NCBI RefSeq assembly: GCF_002563715.1
Contig: NZ_PDJJ01000001.1
Coordinates: 1,860,001 to 1,924,000 of the forward strand
Direction: 5' to 3'
Source: Isoptericola jiangsuensis
Lineage (GTDB): Bacteria > Actinomycetota > Actinomycetes > Actinomycetales > Cellulomonadaceae
DNA length: 64,000 bases
Of this stretch, positions 37,099 through 45,231 are shown in pieces. Under the pieces are notes generated by a model. It had not been told where the DNA came from. It saw nothing but the letters and a program-made list of their open reading frames with translations, and did no database searches. Made by a program: the position numbers and the translations under genes. Every line of letters starts with the position of its first letter. The first letter of the stretch is position 1.

Positions 37099-37710
37099 AT
37101 GCAGGAAGAGGTGACGGACAGGGCTCGCCGACCCCGGGCCGACGCGCAGCGCAACAGGGACCGCATCCTGGACGCCGCCGAGCAGTACTTCTCCGAGTAC
37201 GGGGTCACAGGCTCGCTCGACGCGATCGCCAAGCGGGCCGGGGTGGGTGCGGGCACCCTGTACCGGCATTTCCCGAACCGGGAATGCCTGCTCGCCGCAC
37301 TGCTCGCTGCTCGCGACGACGCTCTCGTGGCCAGGCGCGACCACCTGCGCAGCGGATCGATGAGCGCGGCCGATGCACTCGGCGGGTGGCTCGAGGCGAT
37401 CACCGCGTGGGCAGGGGCGTTCGACGGACTGCCCGAGCCGTTGCGTGCCGCGACAGCGACCAGCTCGTCCCCGCTGGCCGTGACCTGTCAGGGATTCATC
37501 ACGACCACCGAGAGCTTCTTGCGCGCCGCGCAGGACGAGGGGAGTGCGCGCCGCGACGTCCGGGCCCGTGACCTCTTCCTGGCTGCTCTGGCGAACAGCT
37601 GGGTCCGCGGAGCTGCAATGGCCGACGACGCGTCGGCAGCTGCCCTGACCGAGCTGACCAGGACCGGTTGGGCGACGGTGCGCCCCGTGCGCGCCGACGA
37701 CGACCAGTAG
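37099..37710 (+). CDS. TetR-family transcriptional regulator
   Basis: 203 residues from ATG 37099. The N-terminal HTH is clear: RDRILDAAEQYFSEYGVTG, LDAIAKRAGVGAGTLYRHFPNREC. The C-terminal ligand domain is all-helical and unassigned (SxxE-type family members regulate detoxification genes). It is expected to bind the twin operators just upstream and to control the oxidoreductase gene that follows by 73 bases on the same strand. Confidence 0.92.
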   Translation: MQEEVTDRARRPRADAQRNRDRILDAAEQYFSEYGVTGSLDAIAKRAGVGAGTLYRHFPNRECLLAALLAARDDALVARRDHLRSGSMSAADALGGWLEAITAWAGAFDGLPEPLRAATATSSSPLAVTCQGFITTTESFLRAAQDEGSARRDVRARDLFLAALANSWVRGAAMADDASAAALTELTRTGWATVRPVRADDDQ

Positions 37711-37783
37711 TGCCGACGGCACTACCCGACGGCATTGCCCGGCGGACACGACACCGACCACCACGACCGCCCCAGGAGGGACC

Positions 37784-38491
37784 ATGAATCGCATCGGCAT
37801 CATCGGTAGCGGACCCATCGGAAGCGCGATCGCCCGCCTGGCCGTCGCGGCCGACCACGAAGTCCTCATCGCGAACTCGAGGGGTCCGGAGTCGTTGACC
37901 GACCTGATCGACGAGCTCGGCCCCCTCGCGCAGGCCGGTGACGCCAGCGCGGCTGCGGAGTTCGGCGACATCCCCGTGCTGGCCGTGCCCCTGAGCGCCT
38001 ACCGGGCCCTGCCCGTCGAAGCCCTGGGCGGACGGACGATCCTCTCCACCGGCAACTACTACCCCCACCGGGACGGCCGGATCGAGGCGCTCGACACGCT
38101 CGAGAGCACGACCGCCGAGTACGAGCAGACGCTCCTGCCTGACTCCGTCGTCGTCAAGGCGTTCAACAACATCGTCGCCCACCACATCCCGCGCCTCGCC
38201 CACTCCCACCCGAGGACCGCCCTGCTGGTCGCCGGCGACGACGGGGAGGCGAAGGCGCGCGTTTCCCGCATCGTGGACTCCCTCGGTTTCGACACCGTCG
38301 ATGCCGGGACGCTCGCCGAGTCTGCGCTCTTCGAGCCCGAGTCCGGCGCCTACACCTCGATCTACGCGGCCGACGCCGACGGCTTCGCCAAGAGCTACCT
38401 CGACGACCCGGGCGCACCCGTCACCGCGGCCCGCCTCCGCGAGCTGCTCGCGTCGTCGCACCGCCCGGACGTCGCCGCCCGCAGGTTCTGA
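37784..38491 (+). CDS. NAD(P)-binding oxidoreductase (F420-dependent NADP reductase-like fold)
   Basis: 235 residues from ATG 37784, with CAGGAGGG upstream. Rossmann motif RIGIIGSGPIGSAIARLA at the N-terminus, then IANSRGPESL, a dinucleotide 2'-phosphate-type site typical of NADP-binding relatives (NSRGP). VVKAFNNIVAHHI matches the KAFN block of NADP:F420 oxidoreductase-like proteins. Substrate unknown; likely the target gene of the TetR regulator upstream. Cytoplasmic. Confidence 0.85.
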   Translation: MNRIGIIGSGPIGSAIARLAVAADHEVLIANSRGPESLTDLIDELGPLAQAGDASAAAEFGDIPVLAVPLSAYRALPVEALGGRTILSTGNYYPHRDGRIEALDTLESTTAEYEQTLLPDSVVVKAFNNIVAHHIPRLAHSHPRTALLVAGDDGEAKARVSRIVDSLGFDTVDAGTLAESALFEPESGAYTSIYAADADGFAKSYLDDPGAPVTAARLRELLASSHRPDVAARRF

Positions 38492-38731
38492 TCGACTCCC
38501 GAAGTCCGCGGCGCTCAGTGTTCAGGAGATGAGCATCGGTGGGCGGACGATGGTGACGGGAGGCCGCACCGTTCGGAGTCTCGAGTCGTTCCACAACCAG
38601 TGTTCCGGGGGGGGGAGGGGGAGGACCACTGAGAACCAGGTAGGAGCTAGCGGCTACCGGCTTCGGGCAAACCCGGTTCGACAGGCACCGGAACAGCGCG
38701 GCCTTGCCCCCACCGAAGCAGGGCTGCCGAG

Positions 38732-38935
38732 AGTGTTCCCGTCGGGAACGGTGACGTACCACAGGTGGCCTGCGAAGAACCGGCGAGGACGGGTTTGTGC
38801 AGGTCAGCGGTTGTCCCTGCTGGTCAGGGGGAGGGACGCGCGGGTTTCAAGTCCCCCTCCGGACACTCGTTGAGCAGCGACGACGAAGACCTCCCGGGTC
38901 CACAACCGGGGGGTCTCTTGTCGTACCCGGGGCGG
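38732..38935 (+). repeat. Structured multi-copy repeat, copy D
   Basis: Core elements in the same order as A-C: GTTCCCGTCGGGAAC, CAGGTCAG arm, GGGTTTCAAGTCCCCCTCC and the long hairpin 38883-38924 (GACCTCCCGG with CCGGGGGGTC), which has C-G where copy B has T-A. The first helix (GTACC/...GGAC) has a mismatch, so this copy may be decaying. No palindrome-rich tail and no small gene follow. The rest of 38492-39139 holds a G-run (38608-38618) and no gene I can support. Confidence 0.75.
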
Positions 38936-39139
38936 GTGTCGTGGCCCGGTCGGGTGGTGCTCGGTTCACTCCTCGGCGTGCGCCTGCTGTCGTTCGGTAC
39001 TGCCACCGGCCGCGACGAGGGGTCCATCGTCTCCGAGGTGCCGCTCAAGACCACCTGACGACAGTGACGAAGACCCCCCAGGGGTCTACACCCACCGAGG
39101 CGTTTTCGCTGCCGCTGGACGAGATGGGAGAGTTTCCCC

Positions 39140-39841
39140 GTGGATTCTCGGAAGGTGATCGCGACCGCTCGGCACTGGGCCATCAGTTACTCGCAGGTGG
39201 AGGCGCGCCGCACCGTGGTGCGCCTCGACGCCGAGCACGCGCTCGACGCGCTGAAGGGGAATTTTGTTGCCGCGAGCCTCGGGGGTGAGGTCGTGTGGCG
39301 CGTGCTCCCTCTCGGCGCGAACGACGCCTCGGCGCTGCGCGCCGTGTCCCGTGCCGTGACGCTCGCGCCGATCGAGGCGGAAGACCGCGAGGCAGTGCGG
39401 CAGCTCGCCGACGAGGTGCCCGAAGCGCTGGCCGAGGCGGAGGCGGTGTCCGGCGCGCGCCGGCTGCTGGCGACACCAGCGGTGCGGCAGGCCGGCGCGG
39501 AGGCCCTGGAGTTCCTCACCGAGTACGTCACCTGGGGGCTGGAGTCCGGCCTGCCCAGGGTTCTGCGTCGCCTGGAGCCTGGCTCCGAGCCGGAGGACAT
39601 CACGGTCACCGACGCGCTGTCCCCGCGGGTGGGACTGGGGTCGATCTGGCGCGGCCTGGGCGCCGCCGAGCTTGTCGATGCGAGCGCGCTCCCTGCTGCG
39701 AGCGGCGCGACGGTGTCGGCCGCCGACGTTGACCTCTCCCGGCTGCGCCCCGTGCTCGCCACCGGTACCGCGACCCATCTCGTCGTCTTCAGCACGGCGC
39801 CGCACCGCGCGACTGAGCTGGTGACCGCCCTGCAGCCCTGA
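39140..39841 (+). CDS. Hypothetical protein
   Basis: 233 residues, GTG start at 39140 with GGGAGAG upstream. No signal peptide or membrane span. It begins MDSRKVIATARHWAISYSQVE, has a long helical middle (EAEDREAVRQLADEVPEALAEAEAV) and a C-terminal ATGTATHLVVFSTAPHRATELV. I do not recognise a family. Base composition and codon use match the chromosomal backbone, so it is a resident gene rather than part of the nearby repeat. Confidence 0.7.
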   Translation: MDSRKVIATARHWAISYSQVEARRTVVRLDAEHALDALKGNFVAASLGGEVVWRVLPLGANDASALRAVSRAVTLAPIEAEDREAVRQLADEVPEALAEAEAVSGARRLLATPAVRQAGAEALEFLTEYVTWGLESGLPRVLRRLEPGSEPEDITVTDALSPRVGLGSIWRGLGAAELVDASALPAASGATVSAADVDLSRLRPVLATGTATHLVVFSTAPHRATELVTALQP

Positions 39842-40024
39842 TGGAGGGGCGAGCCCCCCGCTCGATCTCCGTGACTGCGGTGCCACCTGCGGACGGGCCA
39901 GTGCATGAGGTGTGGCCGTCCCGGTGCACACGATCACGCCGTCGCCTTCCTCAGGATGCGGGTCGCGGGTCCGCCCTGGGCGCAAGCTACCGGCGCCACC
40001 GTGCCGCGCTGCTAGCCTCCCGGC

Positions 40025-40492
40025 GTGCCCGACTCCTCGCCTGCCGTGCAGGTCACGTTCCGTGCCGCGACGCTCGCCGACCTGCCCCGCGTGGTGGAGC
40101 TCATCGCCGACGACCCGGTGGCTGCGGCCCGCACGGGGGAGTTCGGTCCCGGGCACGTGGCCGGGTTCGAGGCGATCGAGGCGAGCGGGAACGACGAGCT
40201 GGTGGTCGCCGAGCTCGACGGCGCCGTCGTCGGGTGCCTGCAGCTGACGTTCGTCCCGGGGATCTCGCGCGGGGGTGCGACGCGGCTGCTGGTGGAGGCC
40301 GTCCGGGTGGACGCGCGCCTGCGCGGCCGGGGCCTGGGGCGCGCGCTCATGGCGTACGCGCACGCCCGCGGCAGGGAGCGCGGCTGCGTGCTGGCGCAGC
40401 TGACGTCCGACAAGGAGCGCCCGGACGCCCACCGCTTCTACCGGTCCCTCGGGTACGCGCAGTCGCACGAGGGCTTCAAGCTGCCGCTGTGA
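40025..40492 (+). CDS. GNAT-family N-acetyltransferase
   Basis: 155 residues from GTG 40025. No Shine-Dalgarno; TAGCCT lies eight bases upstream, so the message is probably leaderless. The acetyl-CoA motif A is VEAVRVDARLRGRGLGRALMAYA and the C-terminal block is DAHRFYRSLGY, the classic GNAT pattern. The acceptor substrate cannot be read. Confidence 0.9.
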   Translation: MPDSSPAVQVTFRAATLADLPRVVELIADDPVAAARTGEFGPGHVAGFEAIEASGNDELVVAELDGAVVGCLQLTFVPGISRGGATRLLVEAVRVDARLRGRGLGRALMAYAHARGRERGCVLAQLTSDKERPDAHRFYRSLGYAQSHEGFKLPL

Positions 40493-40525
40493 CCCGGCCC
40501 GCGCGGTCCGTCTCCCCGAGGCGCG

Positions 40526-41278
40526 TCAGGACGGCGCGAACGCGGCGAGCACCGCGCGTGTCTTGGTCTCCTGCGGGGCGCCGAGGTCGATCCCGCGTCC
40601 GGCGAGGAGCACCTTGGTCTCCGCGGCGGCCTGGAAGGCGTCGCGGGGCGCCGCCTTGGTGGACAGCTCGAGGATGCGTGACCCGTCGGGCAGGAACCAC
40701 AGCTCCGCGGTGAGGCGGCGGGGTGCGCCCTGCGGGGTGAACTTCGCCTTGAGGAGCGTGACCGGTCCGAGCACGACGACGTCGTCGAGGGTGGTGCCGG
40801 CGGGCAGCGCGTCGTCGACGACGCCGCGTTGGGCGGCGTCGAGGAGCGCGGGGAGCCCGCTCGCGTCCTGCAGCAGGGCGCGAGCCTTGCGGTCGGGGAC
40901 CTCGACGGTCAGGGAGCAGGAGCAGGTGAAGCCGGCGGGGGAGGCGTCGAGCTCGACCTTGAACCCGGGGCGGCCGCGCAGCTTCGGCGGGACGTCGGTG
41001 GGCATCAGCGGCCGCCGCTTCACCGTGAGGTCGCCGGCCCGCCCCTGGGTGCGGCGGACCCGCACGACGAGTCCCGCGGCGGAGAGCCGCTGGTCGGGGG
41101 TGTCGAGGAACGCGACCTGGCGGATCTGCGCGTCGAGGGCGTCGATGCCGAGGACGTCGACGACGCGTCGCTGGTCGGCGTCGGGGACGGTGAGCTTGAG
41201 CTCGACGGAGTCGACGTCGGGCAGCATCGCGAGCACCTCGGCCAGCTGGTCGGCGTCGTATGAGGGGATGGTCGTCAT
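40526..41278 (-). CDS. CYTH-domain-like protein
   Basis: 250 residues from ATG 41278; an upstream ATG at 41320 is possible. VDSVELKLTV near the N-terminus, then VRRTQGRAGDLTVKRRPL and a C-terminal LELSTKAAPRDAFQAAAETKVLL fit the charged beta-barrel of CYTH/triphosphate tunnel proteins (ExExK-like start, alternating K/R/E). The family hydrolyses or cyclises nucleotide or inorganic triphosphates. The motif here is not canonical, so the activity is uncertain. Confidence 0.7.
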   Translation of the reverse strand: MTTIPSYDADQLAEVLAMLPDVDSVELKLTVPDADQRRVVDVLGIDALDAQIRQVAFLDTPDQRLSAAGLVVRVRRTQGRAGDLTVKRRPLMPTDVPPKLRGRPGFKVELDASPAGFTCSCSLTVEVPDRKARALLQDASGLPALLDAAQRGVVDDALPAGTTLDDVVVLGPVTLLKAKFTPQGAPRRLTAELWFLPDGSRILELSTKAAPRDAFQAAAETKVLLAGRGIDLGAPQETKTRAVLAAFAPS

Positions 41279-41316
41279 GGTGTCACCACGGTGTTCGTCG
41301 AAGTCCCTGGCCTCGA

Positions 41317-43674
41317 TCATGCGCTCGGGCGTTCCCGCTCACCCGTCGAGCGTGGGGTGAGCACGACGAGCTCGGCGGTGGCGCGCGTCATGGCGACGTA
41401 CCGGTCGACGGCACCGGTGACGCCGTCGCCGAACGAGTCCGGGTCGACCAGCACGACGAGGTCGAACTCGAGGCCCTTGGTGAGCTCGGGGGCGAGGCAC
41501 CGCACGCGGGGCCGTCCGACGGCGGCGGCGTCGAGCCGGGTGCCGACGACGCACACCGTGCCCTCGGGGTGGGTGGCGAGCCAGGTGTCGACGACGGCGG
41601 TGAGGTCGTCGACGGCGCCGTGCCGGACGGCGGTGCCGGTGCTGCGCACCGAGGTGGGCACGTTGGCGTCGGGCAGGGCGGCGCGGATGACGGGCGCGGC
41701 CGCGGCCATGATCTCGGCGGGCGTGCGGTAGCTGAGCGTGAGGGAGGCGCGGCCGACGTCCCGGGCGCCGACCCGTGCGAGGCGTTCCTCCCAGGTCTCG
41801 GTGAACCCGTGGCGGGCCTGGGCGCGGTCGCCGACGACGGTGAGGCTGCCCGACGGGCAGCGCGCCAGCACGGACCGCCACTGGGCGTCGGTGAGCTCCT
41901 GCGCCTCGTCGACGACGACGTGGGAGAACGGGCCGGCCAGGGCGTCGGCCGCGACGGCGGGCCGGGCGTCGGCGCCGGCAGGGCCGGACAGGGCGGCCCG
42001 CAGGTCCTGCCCTCGCAGCATCGACATGACGCCGAGGTCGGAGTCGTCGGTGGCGAGCAGGTGCTCGACGACGTCGTCCATGCGGGCGCGCTCGGCGGCC
42101 TGTTCCGCGTCGTGGCGGCGCCGCGCGCGGGCGACGCGCGGGTCCCCGACGCGGCGGCGCGCGGCGTCCAGGAGCGGCAGGTCGGCGTCGGTCCAGGCGC
42201 GGGCGTCCGGGCGCTGCAGCAGCGTGACCTCGGCGTCGGACAGCCAGGGCGCGCACCGGCGCAGGTAGGCGGGCACGGTCCACAGGTCGCCGACGACGTC
42301 GGCCGGGTCCAGCAGCGGCCAGGCGCGACCGAACGTCTGCACCAGGTCCCGGCTCGCCGCGAGCGCCCGCCGCAGGCCCGCGGCGGGGTCCTCGCCGGTC
42401 AGCCCGTAGGCGTCGAACTGGTCGTCGTCCGCGCCTCGGTCGGCGGTGCCTCCCTCGTCGAGGGTGTCGTCAAGGGTGTCGTCGTGGGCCCAGGCGTCCT
42501 GGTCGCGGCCCCAGCCCTCGTCGTCCCACGCGGCGGCGCCCCGGTGCCCGAGGTCGTCGGCGGTCCGGTCGACGAGCAGGTCGAGCAGCGCGGCCCAGAT
42601 CTCCTCGCGGGCGTCGTCGTGCGGCGTCCCCGGGTCCGGGGTGGCGAACGCCTCGGCCCAGTCCTGCGGTGTCACCACGACGTCGGCCCAGGGGGTCTCG
42701 ACCAGCAGGGTGCCGGTGGGCGGGTTCTCGTGCAGCGCCACGGCGGGCTCGAGGGCGTCGACGAGGCGCGCGTCGCCCTTGAGCGCGGCCACGCGCGGGT
42801 CGGTCTCGGGTCGTGCGACGGCTCCCTCGGGCTCCAGGTCGGCCGGCGTGCACAGCCGGACCCCGTCCTCGCCGAGGCTCGGCAGGACGTCCGCGACGTA
42901 CGCGAGGTAGCCGTCGTGCGGTCCGACGACGAGGACGCCGCCGTGCCGGCCGCCGACGGCGGGGTCGGCGTGCAGCAGGTAGGCGGCGCGGTGCAGCGCC
43001 ACCACCGTCTTGCCGGTGCCGGGCCCGCCGTCGACGACGAGCGTGCCCGCGGCCCCGGCCCGCACGACGGCGTCCTGGTCGGCGGCGAGCGTGCCGAGCA
43101 CGTCCCGCATCTGCGCGGTGCGCCCGGCGGCGAGGCTGCCGAAGAACGCGGAGTCGTCGTCGAGCGCCAGGCTGTCGCCGGGCCGGTCGAGGTCGAGCAC
43201 CTCGTCCCAGTAGTCGACGACGCGGCGGTCCTGCCACCGGTAGCGGCGCCGGCTGGACAGGCCGCGCGGGTCGGCGCGGGTGGCGCGGAAGTACGGCTCG
43301 GCGGCGGCGGTGCGCCAGTCGACGAGCAGCGTGCGCCCGTCGGCGTCGGTCAGCCCGAGGCGCCCCACGTAGAGGGGGTCGGAGCCGTCGGCGGGGACCG
43401 TGCGGCCGAGGCAGAGGTCGACGCCGTACCGCTCCAGGAGCCGCAGGCGTCCGGTGAGCCGGTGGACCTCCTGGTCGCGGTCGAACGCGGCCTGGCCGTG
43501 TCCGCCGGGGCGGCGGCGGGCTGCGGCGAGGCGGTCGCGGACGTCGTCGGCGGCCGAGGCGAGGTGGTCGGCGATCGCGCTGAGGTGGGCGTCGTCGGCG
43601 GCGACGAGCGCGGGGTCGGCCTTGGTCGCGCGGGCGGGGGGCAGGGCGAACGTGCGCAGGGTCTGCGGGGGCAT
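41317..43674 (-). CDS. helR: RNA polymerase recycling motor ATPase HelR (HelD-like helicase)
   Basis: 785 residues from ATG 43674. N-terminal coiled-coil-like region, then the conserved LYVGRLGLTDADG, LLVDWRTAAAEPYFRATRADP and Walker A DGGPGTGKTVVALHRAAYLL (about residues 211-230), with C-terminal VVVDEAQELTDAQW (Walker B), LTLSYRTPAEI and GLEFDLVVLVDP helicase motifs. The WRT-AEP-FYRA type block separates HelD/HelR from UvrD helicases. HelR pulls stalled or rifamycin-bound RNA polymerase off DNA and protects against rifampicin. A rifamycin-associated element lies 86 bases upstream. A long acidic insertion (DDTLDDTLDEGG...) is present around residue 400. Confidence 0.92.
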   Translation of the reverse strand: MPPQTLRTFALPPARATKADPALVAADDAHLSAIADHLASAADDVRDRLAAARRRPGGHGQAAFDRDQEVHRLTGRLRLLERYGVDLCLGRTVPADGSDPLYVGRLGLTDADGRTLLVDWRTAAAEPYFRATRADPRGLSSRRRYRWQDRRVVDYWDEVLDLDRPGDSLALDDDSAFFGSLAAGRTAQMRDVLGTLAADQDAVVRAGAAGTLVVDGGPGTGKTVVALHRAAYLLHADPAVGGRHGGVLVVGPHDGYLAYVADVLPSLGEDGVRLCTPADLEPEGAVARPETDPRVAALKGDARLVDALEPAVALHENPPTGTLLVETPWADVVVTPQDWAEAFATPDPGTPHDDAREEIWAALLDLLVDRTADDLGHRGAAAWDDEGWGRDQDAWAHDDTLDDTLDEGGTADRGADDDQFDAYGLTGEDPAAGLRRALAASRDLVQTFGRAWPLLDPADVVGDLWTVPAYLRRCAPWLSDAEVTLLQRPDARAWTDADLPLLDAARRRVGDPRVARARRRHDAEQAAERARMDDVVEHLLATDDSDLGVMSMLRGQDLRAALSGPAGADARPAVAADALAGPFSHVVVDEAQELTDAQWRSVLARCPSGSLTVVGDRAQARHGFTETWEERLARVGARDVGRASLTLSYRTPAEIMAAAAPVIRAALPDANVPTSVRSTGTAVRHGAVDDLTAVVDTWLATHPEGTVCVVGTRLDAAAVGRPRVRCLAPELTKGLEFDLVVLVDPDSFGDGVTGAVDRYVAMTRATAELVVLTPRSTGERERPSA

Positions 43675-43759
43675 GGGGCTCCGTCCTCGGACTGCGGACT
43701 CCCGGCCGCGCGGCAGGGGAGCGCGGCCGGTCCGGAGGCTCGATGGTGCGCCCCGAGGG

Positions 43760-43778
43760 GGGCCTTGCCGCAAGACCC
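43760..43778 (-). promoter_or_regulatory. Rifamycin-associated element (RAE)
   Basis: Read in the helR direction the sequence is GGGTCTTGCGGCAAGGCCC, one base different from the RAE consensus as I remember it (GGGGCTTGCGGCAAGGCCC). This inverted repeat lies upstream of rifampicin-inducible genes in actinobacteria. Here it sits 86 bases before the helR start. A TATAGC on the minus strand (43785-43790) just upstream of the element is a plausible -10 box. Confidence 0.82.
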
Positions 43779-43801
43779 CCCGTGCGCTATACGTTGAGAG
43801 T

Positions 43802-43823
43802 GGCAGGGAGCGCGCTCCCTGCC
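43802..43823. promoter_or_regulatory. Perfect 22-base palindrome
   Basis: GGCAGGGAGCG is followed directly by its complement CGCTCCCTGCC with no spacer. It lies upstream of the RAE and helR promoter, between helR and yidD (both minus strand). It could be an operator or a terminator for yidD; no protein-binding data are available from the sequence. Confidence 0.45.
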
Positions 43824-43826
43824 GTC

Positions 43827-43899
43827 GTCGTGTCCGGTCCCGTCGTGACCGGGGCCCGTCGTGTCCGGTCCCGTCGTGACCGGGGCCCGTCGTGTCCGA
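43827..43899. repeat. Tandem repeat, 31-base unit, 2.3 copies
   Basis: GTCGTGTCCGGTCCCGTCGT followed by GACCGGGGCCC is repeated immediately with no difference, then a third partial unit GTCGTGTCCG. It lies between yidD and the helR promoter. Confidence 0.8.
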
Positions 43900-43905
43900 G
43901 GCTCG

Positions 43906-44349
43906 TCAGCCCGGGTCGACGACCAGCGGGTCGGCGGTGCCCGGCGGCACGTCGCGCGTGCAGCGCCGGACGCGCCCGAGGGCGAGCCGCGACCCCTGCC
44001 AGAGACCGTAGGTCCGCACCGCGTCGCGCCCGTACGCGGAGCACGTCGGCACGTACCGGCAGCGCGGCGGCGTGCGCGGCGAGACGACGCCCTGGTAGAG
44101 GTAGATCGCGGCGCTGCCCAGGTGGCGGGGCAGCGACCACCAGCGCAGCGGGCGCGGACGCCGTCCCGGCCGGGGCGCGGCCAGCGCCCAGCGGGCCAGG
44201 GGCCCCCGCCTGCGCCGCCGGTCGCGCCGGTCGGGCCCGTCGCACCCGGTGGTGTCGAGGCAGCCCGACGCACCTGTGCAGGACCGTCCGCGACCTCCGT
44301 CGCCGCCCTCCCCGCACCCGTCACCGCAGCCGTCGCACCCGTCGATCAC
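43906..44349 (-). CDS. yidD: Membrane protein insertion efficiency factor YidD-like
   Basis: 147 residues. The YidD core is clear in the second half: LYQGVVSPRTPPRCRYVPTC, SAYGRDAVRTYG, LWQGSRLALGRVRRC, with conserved Cys and SPxxxxxCRYxPTCS pattern. The first 50 residues are an unusual Gly/Cys/Asp/Arg-rich extension (MIDGCDGCGDGCGEGG...), which may mean the true start is internal. YidD helps YidC/Oxa1-dependent membrane insertion, but here it is not next to rnpA/yidC, so this is a stray or second copy. Confidence 0.85.
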   Translation of the reverse strand: MIDGCDGCGDGCGEGGDGGRGRSCTGASGCLDTTGCDGPDRRDRRRRRGPLARWALAAPRPGRRPRPLRWWSLPRHLGSAAIYLYQGVVSPRTPPRCRYVPTCSAYGRDAVRTYGLWQGSRLALGRVRRCTRDVPPGTADPLVVDPG

Positions 44350-44414
44350 GCCGGAACTCTAGCGGCCGCGGACCTGGCGGCCGGACACGGTCCACGACCG
44401 CCTACGCTGCCCCG

Positions 44415-45185
44415 ATGAGCTACCTCGAGGACCTGTTCTCGCTGGCCGGGCGCACCGCCGTCGTCACCGGCGGCAGCTCCGGCATCGGCCGGGGCATCGC
44501 CACCGCCCTCGCCCGCGCCGGCGCCCGCGTCGTGCTCGTCGCGCGCGGCCGCGAGGCGCTGGACGACACCGTCCGCGAGCTCACGGATCTGGGCTGCGAG
44601 GCGACCGCCGTCGTCGGGGACCTCGCCACGCGGGCCGGCGCGCAGGCCGCCGCCGACGACGCCGCGCAGCCGTACGGCGAGCCCGACGTCGTCGTGTCCA
44701 GCGCGGGGATCAACCTGCGGCCCCCGATGGCCGACGTCGACGCCGCCGTCTGGGACGCCACCATGACCGTCAACCTCGAGGCGCCGTTCTGGTTCGGGCA
44801 GCGGTTCGGCCCCGGCATGGCCGGGCGCGGGTACGGCCCGCTCGTCCACGTCTCCTCCCAGCAGGCGCACCGCGCGTTCGTCACCTCCAGCGTCTACGGC
44901 GTGTCCAAGGGCGGGCTGGAGTCCCTCGCGCGCTCCCAGGCCGAGGCGTGGTCGCCGCACGGTGTCACCGCCAACACCCTCGTGCCAGGCTTCGTCCTCA
45001 CCCCGCTCAACCAGCGCCTCCAGCAGGACCCGGCCCGCGTCGCGGCGCTCGCGGACCGCACCCTGGTGGGCCGCAACGGCGTCCCGGCCGACTTCGCGGG
45101 AGCCGCGGTGTTCCTCGCGGGTCCCGCCTCCGGCTACGTCACCGGGCAGTCGATCCACGTCGACGGCGGGTTCTCCGTGCACTGA
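44415..45185 (+). CDS. Short-chain dehydrogenase/reductase
   Basis: 256 residues from ATG 44415. No Shine-Dalgarno; TACGCT six bases upstream suggests a leaderless message. Cofactor motif TGGSSGIGRGIA, NAG-type motif SSAGIN, catalytic Ser in HVSSQQ, Y and K in YGVSKGG, and C-terminal YVTGQSIHVDGG all fit classical SDRs such as gluconate 5-dehydrogenase-type enzymes. Substrate not determined. Divergent from yidD. Confidence 0.92.
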   Translation: MSYLEDLFSLAGRTAVVTGGSSGIGRGIATALARAGARVVLVARGREALDDTVRELTDLGCEATAVVGDLATRAGAQAAADDAAQPYGEPDVVVSSAGINLRPPMADVDAAVWDATMTVNLEAPFWFGQRFGPGMAGRGYGPLVHVSSQQAHRAFVTSSVYGVSKGGLESLARSQAEAWSPHGVTANTLVPGFVLTPLNQRLQQDPARVAALADRTLVGRNGVPADFAGAAVFLAGPASGYVTGQSIHVDGGFSVH

Positions 45186-45231
45186 CCCCCGGCGGGTCGC
45201 ACACTGGCAGCACGTGGCGGGAGGAGCGACG

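Noticed and set aside
3235-39140. A prophage or integrative element spanning the repeat copies
   Set aside because: No integrase, capsid, terminase or replication genes occur between the copies, and ordinary metabolic operons lie among them.
43827-43899. CRISPR-like array
   Set aside because: Units are directly adjacent without spacers and number only 2.3; it is a simple tandem repeat.
44962-45231. Upstream extension of the AI-2E transporter frame
   Set aside because: It overlaps the SDR gene; the RBS GGGAGGAG supports the GTG at 45232.
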